Assembly (NCBI GenBank): GCA_030150265.1
Contig: JASLGG010000043.1
Span: forward strand, 5,200-69,199
Length of the DNA: 64,000 nt
Source of the DNA: Protaetiibacter sp.
Lineage (GTDB): Bacteria; Actinomycetota; Actinomycetes; Actinomycetales; Microbacteriaceae
Direction: 5' to 3'
This document shows positions 18,601 through 27,722 of the stretch, one piece after another. The position numbers were made by a program, and so were the translations under genes. The notes under the pieces are model-generated. The model saw nothing but the letters and a program-made list of their open reading frames with translations. It did no database searches and was not told the DNA's origin. Each line of letters opens with the position of its first letter. Position 1 is the stretch's first letter.

Positions 18601-18606
18601 TATGCT
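18601..18606 (+). promoter_or_regulatory. -10 box of the GAP-family gene, probable leaderless transcript
   Basis: TATGCT lies 6 nt before the ATG at 18613. Confidence 0.45.
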
Positions 18607-18612
18607 CGGCGC

Positions 18613-19279
18613 ATGCTCGACGCCATCGGCCAGATCATCCCGCTCGCCGTGGTGGTGGCGCTCAGCCCCGCCCCGATCCTGATCGCCGCGATCGTGCTGC
18701 CGGGCCCCGGCGGCGTCCGGCGCGGCCTCGCGGTGCTCGCCGGCCGGGTGACCGGGGTGCTCCTGGTGGTGGGGGTCTTCCTCCTGTTCGCCGAGGCGCT
18801 CGCCGGGCTCGGGCTGCCGCCGCTGGTCGGGGCGATCGTGCGCGTCCTGCTCGGCGCGGGTCTGCTGGGGGCCGGCGTGCGCAAGCTGGCCGCGCGCTCG
18901 GCCGCCGAGACGACGGCGCCGCGCTGGATGGCCTCGCTCGAGGGCATGGGCGCCGGGCGGGCGTTCGGCCTCGCGGTGGTCGTCTCCGCGGCGAACCCGA
19001 AGGAGCTCGCGATGGGCGCCGCGGCGGGCATGGTGATCGGCTCGGACCGTGCCCGAGGTGCTGCCGGCCCTCGGGGTGCTCGCGATCTACACGATCATCG
19101 CGGTGACGGGGGTGTCGGCTCCGGTGCTCGGGGTGCTGCTCGCGGGCGAGCGCGCGGCGCTGCTGCTGGACGACATCCGCGGGTGGCTGGATCGCAACAG
19201 CGCCGCGCTCATGGCGATCGTGCTCGTCGTGTTCGGCGCGATCCTGCTGGGGGAGGGCATCTCGGTGCTCGGCCGCTGA
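18613..19279 (+). pseudogene. GAP-family membrane protein gene broken by a frameshift
   Basis: The first frame reads MLDAIGQIIPLAVVVALSPA and continues with several hydrophobic helices to AAGMVIGSD. The sense then continues in the next frame as VPEVLPALGVLAIYTIIAV to the stop at 19279. The two halves together have the length and helices of one GAP/Sap-family (sulfolipid-1-addressing-like) membrane protein. The break must lie between 19037 and 19049, because the second frame is closed by TGA at 19034-19036. There is one base too many. A sequencing error, a real mutation or programmed slippage could explain it. Confidence 0.75.
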
Positions 19280-19294
19280 GCGCCGAGACGAGGC

Positions 19295-21559
19295 TCAGCC
19301 CGCGACGCCGCGGAACCTCCGCAGCCGCAGGCTGTTGCCCACCACGAAGACGCTCGAGAGCGCCATCGCGGCCCCGGCGAGCATGGGGCTGAGCAGGCCG
19401 AGCGCGGCCACGGGGATCGCCGCCACGTTGTAGGCGAAGGCCCAGAACAGGTTCGCCTTGATGGTGCCGAGCGTCCTGCGGGAGAGGCGGATGGCATCCG
19501 CCGCGCCGCGCAGGTCCCCGCGCACGAGCGTCAGGTCGGATGCCTCGATCGCCGCGTCGGCGCCCGTGCCCATCGCGAGGCCCAGATCGGCCCGCGCGAG
19601 AGCGAGGGCGTCGTTGACTCCGTCGCCGACCATCGCGACCACCCAGCCCTCGTGCTGGAGGCGCGCGACGACCTCCGCCTTGTCCTCGGGCAGCACCTCG
19701 GCGATGACCTCGTCGATGCCCACCTCGGCCGCGATCCGGCGGGCGACGGCGGCGTTGTCGCCCGTGAGCAGCACGGGCCGCAGGCCGAGCCGCCGCAGCA
19801 GGCCGACGGCCTCCGCACTCGTGGGCTTCACGGCGTCGGCCACGAGCAGGATGCCGCGTGCCGCGCCGTCCCACCCGACGCACACGACGGTCGTTCCGGT
19901 GCGCTCGGCCTCGACCTTGGCGGCGTGCAGCGCGGGGCTCAGCTGCTGCGCCCAGTCCGCCAGCAGCGACTCGCGGCCCACGAGCACGGCGTGCCCGTCG
20001 ACGACCCCCTGCACGCCGCGGCCCGCGATGCTCGCGAAGCCCTCGACGGGCGGCAGCTCGCCGACCTCCGTGGCGGCCGCGGCGACCGCCCGGGCGATCG
20101 GGTGCTCGGAGGCGTGCTCGAGTGCCCCGGCGAACCGCAGCAGCTCGGATCGCTCGGTGCCGGGCTCGACGACCACGTCGACGAGCGCCATCCGTCCGGT
20201 GGTCACCGTGCCGGTCTTGTCGAGCACCACGGTGTCGACACGGCGGGTCGACTCGAGCACCTCGGGCCCCGTGATGAGGATGCCGAGCTGCGCCCCGCGT
20301 CCCGTGCCCACGAGCAGCGCGGTCGGCGTGGCGAGGCCGAGCGCGCAGGGGCACGCGATCACGAGCACCGCGACCGCGGCGGTGAACGCGGCCGCGACCG
20401 GCTGCCCGAGCGCCAGCCACACGCCGAGCGTGCCGAGCGCGATCACGAGCACGATGGGCACGAAGACCCCCGAGATGCGGTCGGCGAGGCGCTGCACCTC
20501 CGCCTTGCCCGACTGGGCGTCCTCGACGAGCCGCGCCATCCGCGCGAGCTGGGTGTCCTGCCCGACGCGCGTGGCGCGCACCACGAGGCGTCCGCTCGCG
20601 TTGAGGGTGGCCCCCGTCACGGCGTCGCCCTCGGCGACCTCGGCCGGCACCGACTCGCCGGTGAGCAGCGAGGCGTCGATCGCCGAGGCCCCCGAGACGA
20701 CCACCCCGTCGGTCGCGATCTTCTCACCGGGGCGCACGACGAAGAGGTCGCCGACCCGCAGCTCCGAGATCGGCACCGTCGTCTCGGTGCCGTCGCGCAG
20801 CACCGCGACATCCTTCGCGCCCAGCTCGAGCAGGGCGCGCAGCGCCGCGCCCGCCTGGCGCTTGGAGCGCTTCTCGAAGTAGCGCCCCGCGAGGATGAAC
20901 GTGGTGACCCCCGCGGCGACCTCGAGGTAGATGTCCCCCGTGCCGTCGGAGGGGCGCAGCGCGAACTCGATGCCGTGCGTCATCCCCGGCTCGCCGGCCG
21001 TGCCGAGGAACAGCGCGTAGAGCGACCAGAGGAACGCCGCGGAGACGCCCATCGAGACGAGGGTGTCCATCGTGGCGGCTGCGTGGCGCAGATTCACCCA
21101 CGCGGCGCGGTGGAAAGGCCACGCGCCCCAGACCACGACGGGGGCGGCGAGGACGAGCGAGGCCCACTGCCACGAGGTGAACTGCAGCGCGGGGATCATC
21201 GCGAGCGCCACGACCGGCGCGGTGAGCACGGCGGAGGCGATGAGCCGACGGCGCAGTGCGGTGAGCTCCGGATCGGCGGCGGATGCGGCGTCGGCTGAGC
21301 CTTCGCGGCCGGATGCGGGGGCCGGCAGCGCTGCCGAGTAGCCGGTCTCCTCGACCTCGGCGATCAGCCGAGCCGGGTCGTATCCCGCGGGCGCGAGGAT
21401 GCGCGCCCTCTCGGTCGCGTAGTTGACGGTCGCGGCGATGCCCTCGAGGCGGTTGAGCCGCTTCTCGATGCGGGCCGCGCAGGAGGCGCAGGTCATGCCG
21501 CCGATCTCGAGCTCGATGCTCGCCTCGGCGGGCGCACCGGATGCGTTCGCGGCGCTCAT
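19295..21559 (-). CDS. copA: Copper-exporting P1B-type ATPase
   Basis: The 754-residue membrane pump exports Cu(I). The N-terminal metal-binding domain has GGMTCASCAAR (Cys 24 and 27). Then come the actuator motif LLTGESVPAE, the intramembrane CPC in VIACPCALGLATPTALL, the phosphorylation motif LDKTGTVT, the HP motif in SEHPIARA and the hinge GDGVNDALALARADLG. Its start overlaps the end of the chaperone gene by 4 nt. It is expected to be induced with that gene by copper. Confidence 0.95.
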   Translation of the reverse strand: MSAANASGAPAEASIELEIGGMTCASCAARIEKRLNRLEGIAATVNYATERARILAPAGYDPARLIAEVEETGYSAALPAPASGREGSADAASAADPELTALRRRLIASAVLTAPVVALAMIPALQFTSWQWASLVLAAPVVVWGAWPFHRAAWVNLRHAAATMDTLVSMGVSAAFLWSLYALFLGTAGEPGMTHGIEFALRPSDGTGDIYLEVAAGVTTFILAGRYFEKRSKRQAGAALRALLELGAKDVAVLRDGTETTVPISELRVGDLFVVRPGEKIATDGVVVSGASAIDASLLTGESVPAEVAEGDAVTGATLNASGRLVVRATRVGQDTQLARMARLVEDAQSGKAEVQRLADRISGVFVPIVLVIALGTLGVWLALGQPVAAAFTAAVAVLVIACPCALGLATPTALLVGTGRGAQLGILITGPEVLESTRRVDTVVLDKTGTVTTGRMALVDVVVEPGTERSELLRFAGALEHASEHPIARAVAAAATEVGELPPVEGFASIAGRGVQGVVDGHAVLVGRESLLADWAQQLSPALHAAKVEAERTGTTVVCVGWDGAARGILLVADAVKPTSAEAVGLLRRLGLRPVLLTGDNAAVARRIAAEVGIDEVIAEVLPEDKAEVVARLQHEGWVVAMVGDGVNDALALARADLGLAMGTGADAAIEASDLTLVRGDLRGAADAIRLSRRTLGTIKANLFWAFAYNVAAIPVAALGLLSPMLAGAAMALSSVFVVGNSLRLRRFRGVAG

Positions 21560-21768
21560 GGCACGCGGACCGCGGCGTAGCCGGCCTCGTCGACCGCGGC
21601 GAGCACCGCGTCGTCGTCGACCGCGGCGTCGGAGGTGATCACGAGCCTGCCGTTCTGCGCGCTCACCTGCACGCCCTCGACGCCGGCGATGCGTCCGACC
21701 TCGCCGCGCACCGACATCTCGCAGTGCCCGCAGGTCATCCCGGTCACCTGGTACTCGGTCGTGATCAT
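21556..21768 (-). CDS. copZ: Heavy-metal-associated chaperone, CopZ-like
   Basis: This 70-residue HMA-domain protein begins MITTEYQVTGMTCGHCEMS, with the copper-binding CxxC at Cys 13 and 16. It should hand Cu(I) to the ATPase encoded next. GGAGGAG precedes the ATG. Two CsoR-like palindromes lie upstream. No csoR gene is in the window. Confidence 0.9.
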   Translation of the reverse strand: MITTEYQVTGMTCGHCEMSVRGEVGRIAGVEGVQVSAQNGRLVITSDAAVDDDAVLAAVDEAGYAAVRVP

Positions 21769-21789
21769 GGTCTCCTCCGTCGGCTCCAG

Positions 21790-21806
21790 ATACCCCTAGT
21801 GGGTAT
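21790..21806. promoter_or_regulatory. CsoR-like operator, copZA-proximal
   Basis: ATACCCCTAGTGGGTAT is a near-palindrome of the TACCC/GGGTA type used by Cu(I)-sensing CsoR repressors. It sits between the chaperone start and a second site. Confidence 0.6.
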
Positions 21807-21823
21807 CACCTCCTGTCACTCTA

Positions 21824-21840
21824 ATACCTACCGGGGGTAT
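21824..21840. promoter_or_regulatory. CsoR-like operator, distal
   Basis: ATACCTACCGGGGGTAT has half-sites ATACC and GGTAT. With the site at 21790-21806 it brackets the probable copZA promoter (TATTAG on the minus strand). Confidence 0.55.
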
Positions 21841-21871
21841 CCTCGCAAGGGGTCTCGCGGCCGGCGCTGGC

Positions 21872-21877
21872 TATCAT
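21872..21877 (+). promoter_or_regulatory. -10 box of dacB, probable leaderless transcript
   Basis: TATCAT lies 6 nt before the GTG at 21884, about 30 bp from the distal CsoR-like site. Confidence 0.45.
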
Positions 21878-21883
21878 GTTGCG

Positions 21884-23449
21884 GTGACCGACGAGCAACC
21901 GGCCTCCCGTCGCGCTGCCCGAGACGCGGCGCAGGGCAGCGCCACGCCCGCACCCGTGACCGCCGCGACCACCGTGCTCGGCGAGCAGGGGGAGAGCGCA
22001 GCCACGGATGCCGCCCCCGCGCGTGGCGGCATCGCCGCGCTGCTGCGCAAGCATCCGGTCGCCTGGACGGTCTCGGCCGGAGCCCTCGCCTTCGTGCTGC
22101 TCGGCACCGGCTCCGTGTTCGCCGGGATGGCGTGGGCGTCGCAATCGGAGCCCGCCGCGGTGCCGACACCGTCGGCCACCACCGATCCGCCGCGTCCCGT
22201 CTCCGACCTCCCCGCCACCGCGAGCAGGCTGCGCACCTGCTCCATCGCCGGTGCGGCATCCGACGGGCGGCTCATGTCGTTCGAGGGATATGCGGTGCGC
22301 GCCGACACCGGCGAGGTGCTCTTCGACCGCAACGGGTCGACGCCCGCCCGCACGGCATCCGTTCTCAAGGTGTTCACGGCCGCCGCCGCCGTGCGCCAGC
22401 TCGGGCCGGACTTCCAGATCACCACGAGCGTGTACGACGGCAGGACGGCCGGATCGATCGTGCTCGTCGGGCGCGGCGATGCGACCCTCTCCGCGCTCCC
22501 CGCCGGCCATCAGAGCTACTACCCCGACGCCCCCAAGCTCCAGGACCTCGCCCAGCAGGCGATCGCGGCGTACCGCACCGCCCACGACAGTCAGCCGATC
22601 ACCCAGCTCGTGCTCGACGCGACGTACTGGAATCCCGGCGACAAGTGGGACTCGAGCTGGAAGCGCTCCGAGCAGACCACCGGCTACCACTCCGAGGTCA
22701 CGGCGCTGCAGGTCGACGGCGACCGCGCCGATCCGACCAGGGCCACGAGCCCGCGCTCGACCGACCCGATCGGACGCGCCGGCGCCGCCTTCCTCGACGC
22801 GCTGCGCGCCGCCGACGTCGACGGCACCGTCGTGGCCCCCGACGTGACCGTCACGACCGGCAGTGCGGTCAGCCAGACCGTGCTCGGCGAGGTGCGGTCG
22901 CAGCCGCTGCGCGTGCTCATCAAGCAGATGCTGCTCGACTCCGACAACACCCTGGCCGAGATGCTGGCCCGGATCGTCTCGAAGGAGGCGGGCATGGGCG
23001 GCTCGGCCTCGTCGCTGCAGCAGGCGATCCCGAGCGAGCTCGTCGACTTCGGCGTCTCGCCCACCGGCCTCGTCATCCGCGATGGCTCGGGGCTCTCCGA
23101 CCTCAACGCCGTGCCCGCCTCGACCATGACGCTCTTCATGCAGCAGGTGCGCGAGGGCGCGAACGGCCTCGACGTCGTGCGCGACGGCCTGCCTCTCGCC
23201 GGCAAGAGCGGAACCCTCGCTGGCCGCTTCACCGGCGACAACGCGGCGGCGCGCGGGCACGTGTGGGCGAAGACCGGGTGGATCGACACGGCCTACACGC
23301 TCGCCGGCTACCTCGAGGCGGAGGACGGCACGCCGATCGCCTTCACCTTCTACGCGATCGGCGAGGGCATCAAGTCGGATGCGCGGGCGGCGCTCGACAC
23401 GGTCGCCACGGCGGCCTTCCGCTGCGGCGACAACCTGTCCAACAACTGA
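21884..23449 (+). CDS. dacB: D-alanyl-D-alanine carboxypeptidase/endopeptidase, PBP4 (DacB) family
   Basis: The 521-residue protein trims or cleaves peptidoglycan peptides. Residues 1-57 are a low-complexity cytoplasmic tail, followed by a transmembrane anchor (TVSAGALAFVLLGTGSVFAG). The active-site SxxK is SVLK in RTASVLKVFTAAAAV, the SxN is in LDSDNTLAEML, and the KTG is in VWAKTGWIDTAYTLAGYL. The start is GTG, fixed by the -10 box 6 nt upstream. It is divergent from copZA. Confidence 0.9.
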   Translation: MTDEQPASRRAARDAAQGSATPAPVTAATTVLGEQGESAATDAAPARGGIAALLRKHPVAWTVSAGALAFVLLGTGSVFAGMAWASQSEPAAVPTPSATTDPPRPVSDLPATASRLRTCSIAGAASDGRLMSFEGYAVRADTGEVLFDRNGSTPARTASVLKVFTAAAAVRQLGPDFQITTSVYDGRTAGSIVLVGRGDATLSALPAGHQSYYPDAPKLQDLAQQAIAAYRTAHDSQPITQLVLDATYWNPGDKWDSSWKRSEQTTGYHSEVTALQVDGDRADPTRATSPRSTDPIGRAGAAFLDALRAADVDGTVVAPDVTVTTGSAVSQTVLGEVRSQPLRVLIKQMLLDSDNTLAEMLARIVSKEAGMGGSASSLQQAIPSELVDFGVSPTGLVIRDGSGLSDLNAVPASTMTLFMQQVREGANGLDVVRDGLPLAGKSGTLAGRFTGDNAAARGHVWAKTGWIDTAYTLAGYLEAEDGTPIAFTFYAIGEGIKSDARAALDTVATAAFRCGDNLSNN

Positions 23450-23468
23450 CCCGACACTGGGAGGTGCC

Positions 23469-24050
23469 ATGACACGCGCACTGTTCGTGATCGATGTGCA
23501 GAACGACTTCACCGAGGGCGGCGCGCTCGGGGTCGACGGCGGTGCCGCTGTGGCGGCGGGCATCACCGCCCACCTCGAGGCGCACCCCGACCGCTACGAC
23601 GTCGTCATCGCCTCGCGCGACTGGCATCACGGCGACGACGACAACGGCGGTCACTTCGCGACGGATGCCGCCCCCGACTACGTGAGCACCTGGCCGCGGC
23701 ACTGCGTGGCGGGCACGCCCGGCGCCGAGTACCACCCGGCGCTCGACACCTCGCTCGTCGACGTGCACATCCGGAAGGGCCAGGGCGTGCCGGCGTACTC
23801 GATCTTCGAGGGCACGACCGACGACGGCATCCCGTTCCCGGAGGAGCTCGACCGCCTCGGCGTGACCGAGGTGGAGGTCGTGGGCATCGCGACCGACTAC
23901 TGCGTGCGCGCCTCCGCGCTCGACGCCCTCGCCGCCGGTCGCCGGGTCACGGTGCTCGACGACCTCGTGGCGGCGGTCGCGCCCGCCACCGGGGTCGCGG
24001 CGCTCGCCGAGGTCGAGGCCGCCGGAGGAGCCGTGCGCTCCTCCCGCTGA
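23469..24050 (+). CDS. pncA: Nicotinamidase / isochorismatase-family amidohydrolase
   Basis: This 193-residue enzyme hydrolyses nicotinamide to nicotinate for NAD salvage. The catalytic triad is visible: Asp in FVIDVQNDF, Lys in HIRKGQG, and Cys in ATDYCVRASALDA. Metal ligands fit SRDWHHGDDDNGGHF. GGGAGG is 5 nt before the ATG. It lies 19 nt after dacB and 19 nt before the dehydrogenase gene. Confidence 0.92.
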   Translation: MTRALFVIDVQNDFTEGGALGVDGGAAVAAGITAHLEAHPDRYDVVIASRDWHHGDDDNGGHFATDAAPDYVSTWPRHCVAGTPGAEYHPALDTSLVDVHIRKGQGVPAYSIFEGTTDDGIPFPEELDRLGVTEVEVVGIATDYCVRASALDALAAGRRVTVLDDLVAAVAPATGVAALAEVEAAGGAVRSSR

Positions 24051-24069
24051 TCGCTGAGAGGATGGACGC

Positions 24070-25530
24070 ATGATCTCTGAGAGCGAGCTGCTGGCGAAGG
24101 TGCCGACGCAGCTGTACATCGGCGGACGCTGGGTCGACGGGGCCTCCGGCCGCACGATCGAGGTGACCGACCCCGCCACGGGGAGCGTCATCGCGACGAT
24201 CGCCGACGCGACGCCGGAGGACGGCATCCGAGCCCTCGACGCAGCCGTCGACGCGCAGCGGGAGTGGGCGGCGACCCCCGCGCGAAAGCGTGGCGAGCTG
24301 CTGCGCGCCGCCTGGGAGCTCCTCATCGAGCGCGCCGACGAGTTCGCGCTGCTGATGACGCTCGAGATGGGCAAACCGCTCGCCGAGGCCCGCGGCGAGG
24401 TGTCGTACGGCGGTGAGTTCCTGCGCTGGTTTTCGGAGGAGGCGCCGCGCATCATGGGCCGCTACGGGGCGAACCCGGAGGGCACGGGCCGGATGATCGT
24501 CACCCAGCGCCCGGTGGGCCCCTGCTTCTTCATCACGCCGTGGAACTTCCCGCTGGCGATGGCGACGCGCAAGATCGCGCCGGCGCTCGCAGCGGGCTGC
24601 ACGGTCGTCGTGAAGCCGGCGACGCTCACCCCGCTCACGACCCTGCACTTCGTGAAGCTCCTGGAGGAGGTCGGGGTGCCGGGCGGCGTCGTCAACGTCA
24701 TCACGACGTCGACGTCGAACGCGGTGTCGGAGCCCATCATCCGCGACCCCCGGCTGCGCAAGCTCTCGTTCACCGGCTCGACCGAGGTGGGTCGCGCGCT
24801 GCTCGAGCAGGCCGCCCAGGGCGTGCTGCGCACCTCGATGGAGCTTGGCGGAAACGCGCCGTTCGTGGTCTTCGAGGACGCCGACCTGGATGCCGCGGTG
24901 GACGCCGCGATGCTGGCCAAGTTCCGCAACATCGGCGAGGCGTGCACCGCGGCCAACCGCTTCCTCGTGCACGCGGATGTGGCCGAGGAGTTCACGCGCC
25001 GGGTCACGGAGCGCGTCGCGGCGATGAAGGTGGGGCGCGGCACCGAGGAGGGCGTCGCGATCGGCCCGCTCATCGACGGCAAGGCGGTCGCGAAGGCGTC
25101 GGCGCTCGTGGCGGATGCCGTGTCGCGCGGCGCCTCGATCACGACGGGCGGCGCGGCCGTCGAGGGCGGGGGCACCTTCTACCAGCCGACGGTCGTGTCG
25201 GGGGTGGCCGCGGGATCCGACATCCTCCGCGAGGAGATCTTCGGACCCGTGCTCGCGATCTCGACGTTCACGGATGAGGCGGATGCCGTGCGCCGCGCGA
25301 ACGACACCGAGTACGGGCTGGTCTCCTATGTGTTCACGCGCGACCTGGCGCGCGGACAGCGCATGATCGACCAGCTCGAGACCGGCATGATGGGCCTCAA
25401 CGTCGGCGTCGTCTCGAACGCCGCGGCCCCGTTCGGCGGCGTCAAGCAGTCGGGCCTCGGGCGCGAGGGGGGTCTCGAGGGCATCCACGAGTACCTCGAC
25501 ACCAAGTACACCCTCACCCCCATGTCCTGA
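24070..25530 (+). CDS. gabD: NAD(P)-dependent succinate-semialdehyde dehydrogenase-like enzyme
   Basis: The 486-residue aldehyde dehydrogenase has ITPWNFPLAMATRKIAPALA, the cofactor motif FTGSTEVGR, the general-base Glu in MELGGNAPF, and the catalytic Cys in IGEACTAANRF. ATYGLVSY-like and GLGREGG motifs follow. It best resembles GabD, converting succinate semialdehyde to succinate. No GABA transaminase is adjacent, so the substrate is an inference. GAGAGGA precedes the ATG. A large palindromic element follows. Confidence 0.82.
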   Translation: MISESELLAKVPTQLYIGGRWVDGASGRTIEVTDPATGSVIATIADATPEDGIRALDAAVDAQREWAATPARKRGELLRAAWELLIERADEFALLMTLEMGKPLAEARGEVSYGGEFLRWFSEEAPRIMGRYGANPEGTGRMIVTQRPVGPCFFITPWNFPLAMATRKIAPALAAGCTVVVKPATLTPLTTLHFVKLLEEVGVPGGVVNVITTSTSNAVSEPIIRDPRLRKLSFTGSTEVGRALLEQAAQGVLRTSMELGGNAPFVVFEDADLDAAVDAAMLAKFRNIGEACTAANRFLVHADVAEEFTRRVTERVAAMKVGRGTEEGVAIGPLIDGKAVAKASALVADAVSRGASITTGGAAVEGGGTFYQPTVVSGVAAGSDILREEIFGPVLAISTFTDEADAVRRANDTEYGLVSYVFTRDLARGQRMIDQLETGMMGLNVGVVSNAAAPFGGVKQSGLGREGGLEGIHEYLDTKYTLTPMS

Positions 25531-25563
25531 CGTCCTCCTGATGCTGTCCTGACGTCGGGCGAT

Positions 25564-25842
25564 CGGCGGGAGCAACCGCGTCCTCGGCGGGAGCAACTGC
25601 CGGAACGGGCGGGATGCTATGCATGCGGCGGGAGCAGCTACTCCCGCCGCATGCCGGCTTCGCCGCCCGGTTCTCTCCGGTCGGCGGGCCCCCGTGCCCC
25701 GACTCGCGGACGCGCGCATCCGTCCCGGTGAGAGCTCGGGCGGCGAAGGACACACTCGGCGGGAGCAACTGCTCCCGCCGCATGCGCCTAGCTCCGCCCG
25801 GACCTGAGGTTGCTCCCGCCGAGGACGCGTTTGCTCCCGCCG
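25564..25842. repeat. 279-bp nested palindromic element, MITE/REPIN-like
   Basis: The ends are 34-bp inverted repeats (25564-25597 and 25809-25842) identical at 33 of 34 positions. Inside lie a perfect 14-bp hairpin (arms 25621-25634 and 25641-25654), a perfect 11-bp hairpin (25757-25767 and 25770-25780), and 11-bp inner arms (25658-25668 and 25738-25748). The unit GCGGGAGCA, or a slight variant, occurs eight times, four in each orientation. There is no open frame of note and no clear target-site duplication. It fills the gap between the convergent gabD and ABC exporter genes and ends 1 nt before the exporter's stop codon. Confidence 0.85.
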
Positions 25843-25843
25843 C

Positions 25844-27694
25844 TCAGACGAGGAGCTGGTGCTTGGCGAGGTCGCGGTAGAGCGGGACCCGGGCGACGAG
25901 CTCGGAGTGGGTGCCGACGCCCGCGACCCGACCGTGGTCGAGCACGACGATCGCGTCGGAGTCGACGACCGTCGAGAGCCGGTGCGCGATCACGAGCAGG
26001 GTGCGCTCGGCCGCGACCGCGTCGATCGCCTCGCGCAGCAGCTGCTCGTTGACGCCGTCGAGCGAGGCGGTCGCCTCGTCCAGCAGCAGGATCGGGGCAG
26101 CCGCGAGCAGCGCCCGCGCGATCGCCAGCCGCTGCCGCTCACCGCCCGACAGCATGACGCCCTCCTCGCCGACCGCCGCATCCAGCCCCGCGGGGTCGCG
26201 GTCGAGCACCTCGCCGAGGTTCACGGCGCGCAGCACGGCGATGCACTGCTCCTCGCTGGCGTCCGGCGTGCCGAGCGTGAGGTTGTCGCGGATGCTGCCC
26301 GCGAGCACCGGGGCGTCCTGCTCCACGTAGCCGATGCGGCCGCGCAGCTCCTCGCGGGGGAGCGAGCGCACATCCGCCCCGTCGACGCGCACGACGCCGT
26401 CGGTCGGGTCGTAGAAGCGCTCGATGAGCGCCAGGATCGTCGACTTGCCGGCACCCGAAGGCCCCACGAGCGCCACCCGTGAGCCGCGCGGCACCGCGAA
26501 GGTGACGCCGTGCAGCACCTCGCGGTCCGCCGGCGCGACGGCCTCCTCGCCGAGCGCCGACGCGAGCACCTTCTCGCCCTCGGTCCGGTGCGCCGCCTCG
26601 GGGTAGGAGAACCGCACGTCCTCGAAGCGGATGGCGTCATCCGTCGTGATGGCGGGCGCGGCCGCCACCTCCGCGTCTCCCTCGTCCTCGGAGGGGATCC
26701 GCATGATCTCCTGGATGCGGCCGAGCGCTCCGAGCGCCTGGTTCACCGAGGTCACGGCGCCGAACGCCTGTCCGAGCGGCATGATCATGAGGAACAGGAA
26801 CAGGATGAACGCCACGAGGCTCGCGATGGTGATCGCGCCCGAGGCGACCCGGTATCCGCCGAGCCCGAGCACCACGAGGAACGACACGTTCATCGCGATG
26901 GAGGCGACCGGCACGACGAGCGCCGACACCTTCGCCACCCGGATGCCGGCGCCCCACGCCGCGCGGGCCTCGCGCTCGATGGCCTCCGATTCGCGCTCGG
27001 TGGCGCCCGCGGCGCGCACCGTGCGGATGCCGGTGATGGCGCGTTGCACGCCCGCCGCGACGTCGCCCACCTTCTCCTGCTGCTCTCGGCTCGCCACCCG
27101 GATGCGCCCGGACAGTCCGCCGACGACGCCGATCGCGACGGCGATCACGAGCACGGTGGCACCGAGCAGCACCGGGTCGATGATCGCCATGCCGACGATC
27201 GCGCCGACGAACACGACGGCGCCGCCCAGCGCATCCACGAGGCCTTGCGTGAGCACGGCGTAGAGCAGCGTCGTGTCGCTGCCGACGCGCGAGACGAGGT
27301 CGCCCGTGCGGCGGGTGTCGAACTCGCGGATCGGCAGCCGCAGCATCCGGCGGATGAGGGCGCGGCGCGAGGAGTAGACCACGCTCGTGCCCGCACGCTG
27401 CAGCAGGTAGTGCTGGACGGCGCTGACCACGCCGTTGCCGATGACGAGGGCGACGAGCACCCAGGCGAGCCAGCCGAGCGGATGCCCCGCCTCCACCACG
27501 GAGATCACCTCGCTGACGAGCGCGGGCTGCGCGAGCGAGAGCGCCGCGCTCGCGAGGCTGAGCAGCACGGCGATCGCGAGGAGCGCGCGGTGCTCGGTGA
27601 GGTAGGGGAGCAGCTCGCGGAAGGATGCGCGCGGCCCGGTGTCGGGTGCGCGGCGGAAGGGGGAGCGGCGCGCGGGGGCGTCGGTGCTCGTCAT
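25844..27694 (-). CDS. ABC exporter, fused membrane and ATPase domains
   Basis: The 616-residue half-transporter has six predicted helices within about residues 35-310, followed by a nucleotide-binding domain. Walker A is GPSGAGKST, the signature is LSGGERQRLAIARALL, Walker B is ILLLDEAT, and the H loop is VIAHRLSTV. It should export a small hydrophobic substrate or drug as a dimer. GAGGAA lies 7 nt before the ATG. It is 28 nt downstream of a small HTH regulator gene on the same strand and probably shares its promoter. Confidence 0.9.
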   Translation of the reverse strand: MTSTDAPARRSPFRRAPDTGPRASFRELLPYLTEHRALLAIAVLLSLASAALSLAQPALVSEVISVVEAGHPLGWLAWVLVALVIGNGVVSAVQHYLLQRAGTSVVYSSRRALIRRMLRLPIREFDTRRTGDLVSRVGSDTTLLYAVLTQGLVDALGGAVVFVGAIVGMAIIDPVLLGATVLVIAVAIGVVGGLSGRIRVASREQQEKVGDVAAGVQRAITGIRTVRAAGATERESEAIEREARAAWGAGIRVAKVSALVVPVASIAMNVSFLVVLGLGGYRVASGAITIASLVAFILFLFLMIMPLGQAFGAVTSVNQALGALGRIQEIMRIPSEDEGDAEVAAAPAITTDDAIRFEDVRFSYPEAAHRTEGEKVLASALGEEAVAPADREVLHGVTFAVPRGSRVALVGPSGAGKSTILALIERFYDPTDGVVRVDGADVRSLPREELRGRIGYVEQDAPVLAGSIRDNLTLGTPDASEEQCIAVLRAVNLGEVLDRDPAGLDAAVGEEGVMLSGGERQRLAIARALLAAAPILLLDEATASLDGVNEQLLREAIDAVAAERTLLVIAHRLSTVVDSDAIVVLDHGRVAGVGTHSELVARVPLYRDLAKHQLLV

Positions 27695-27722
27695 CGGGGG
27701 TTCCTCGGGGGTCGGCGGCGCG

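Noticed and set aside
19049..19279. Separate small membrane protein gene
   Set aside because: Its sequence continues the preceding frame as the second half of one GAP-family protein, and it has no ribosome site of its own.
25564..25842. CRISPR array
   Set aside because: The repeat units are in both orientations with irregular spacing and no unique spacers, and no cas genes are near. It is a nested palindrome.
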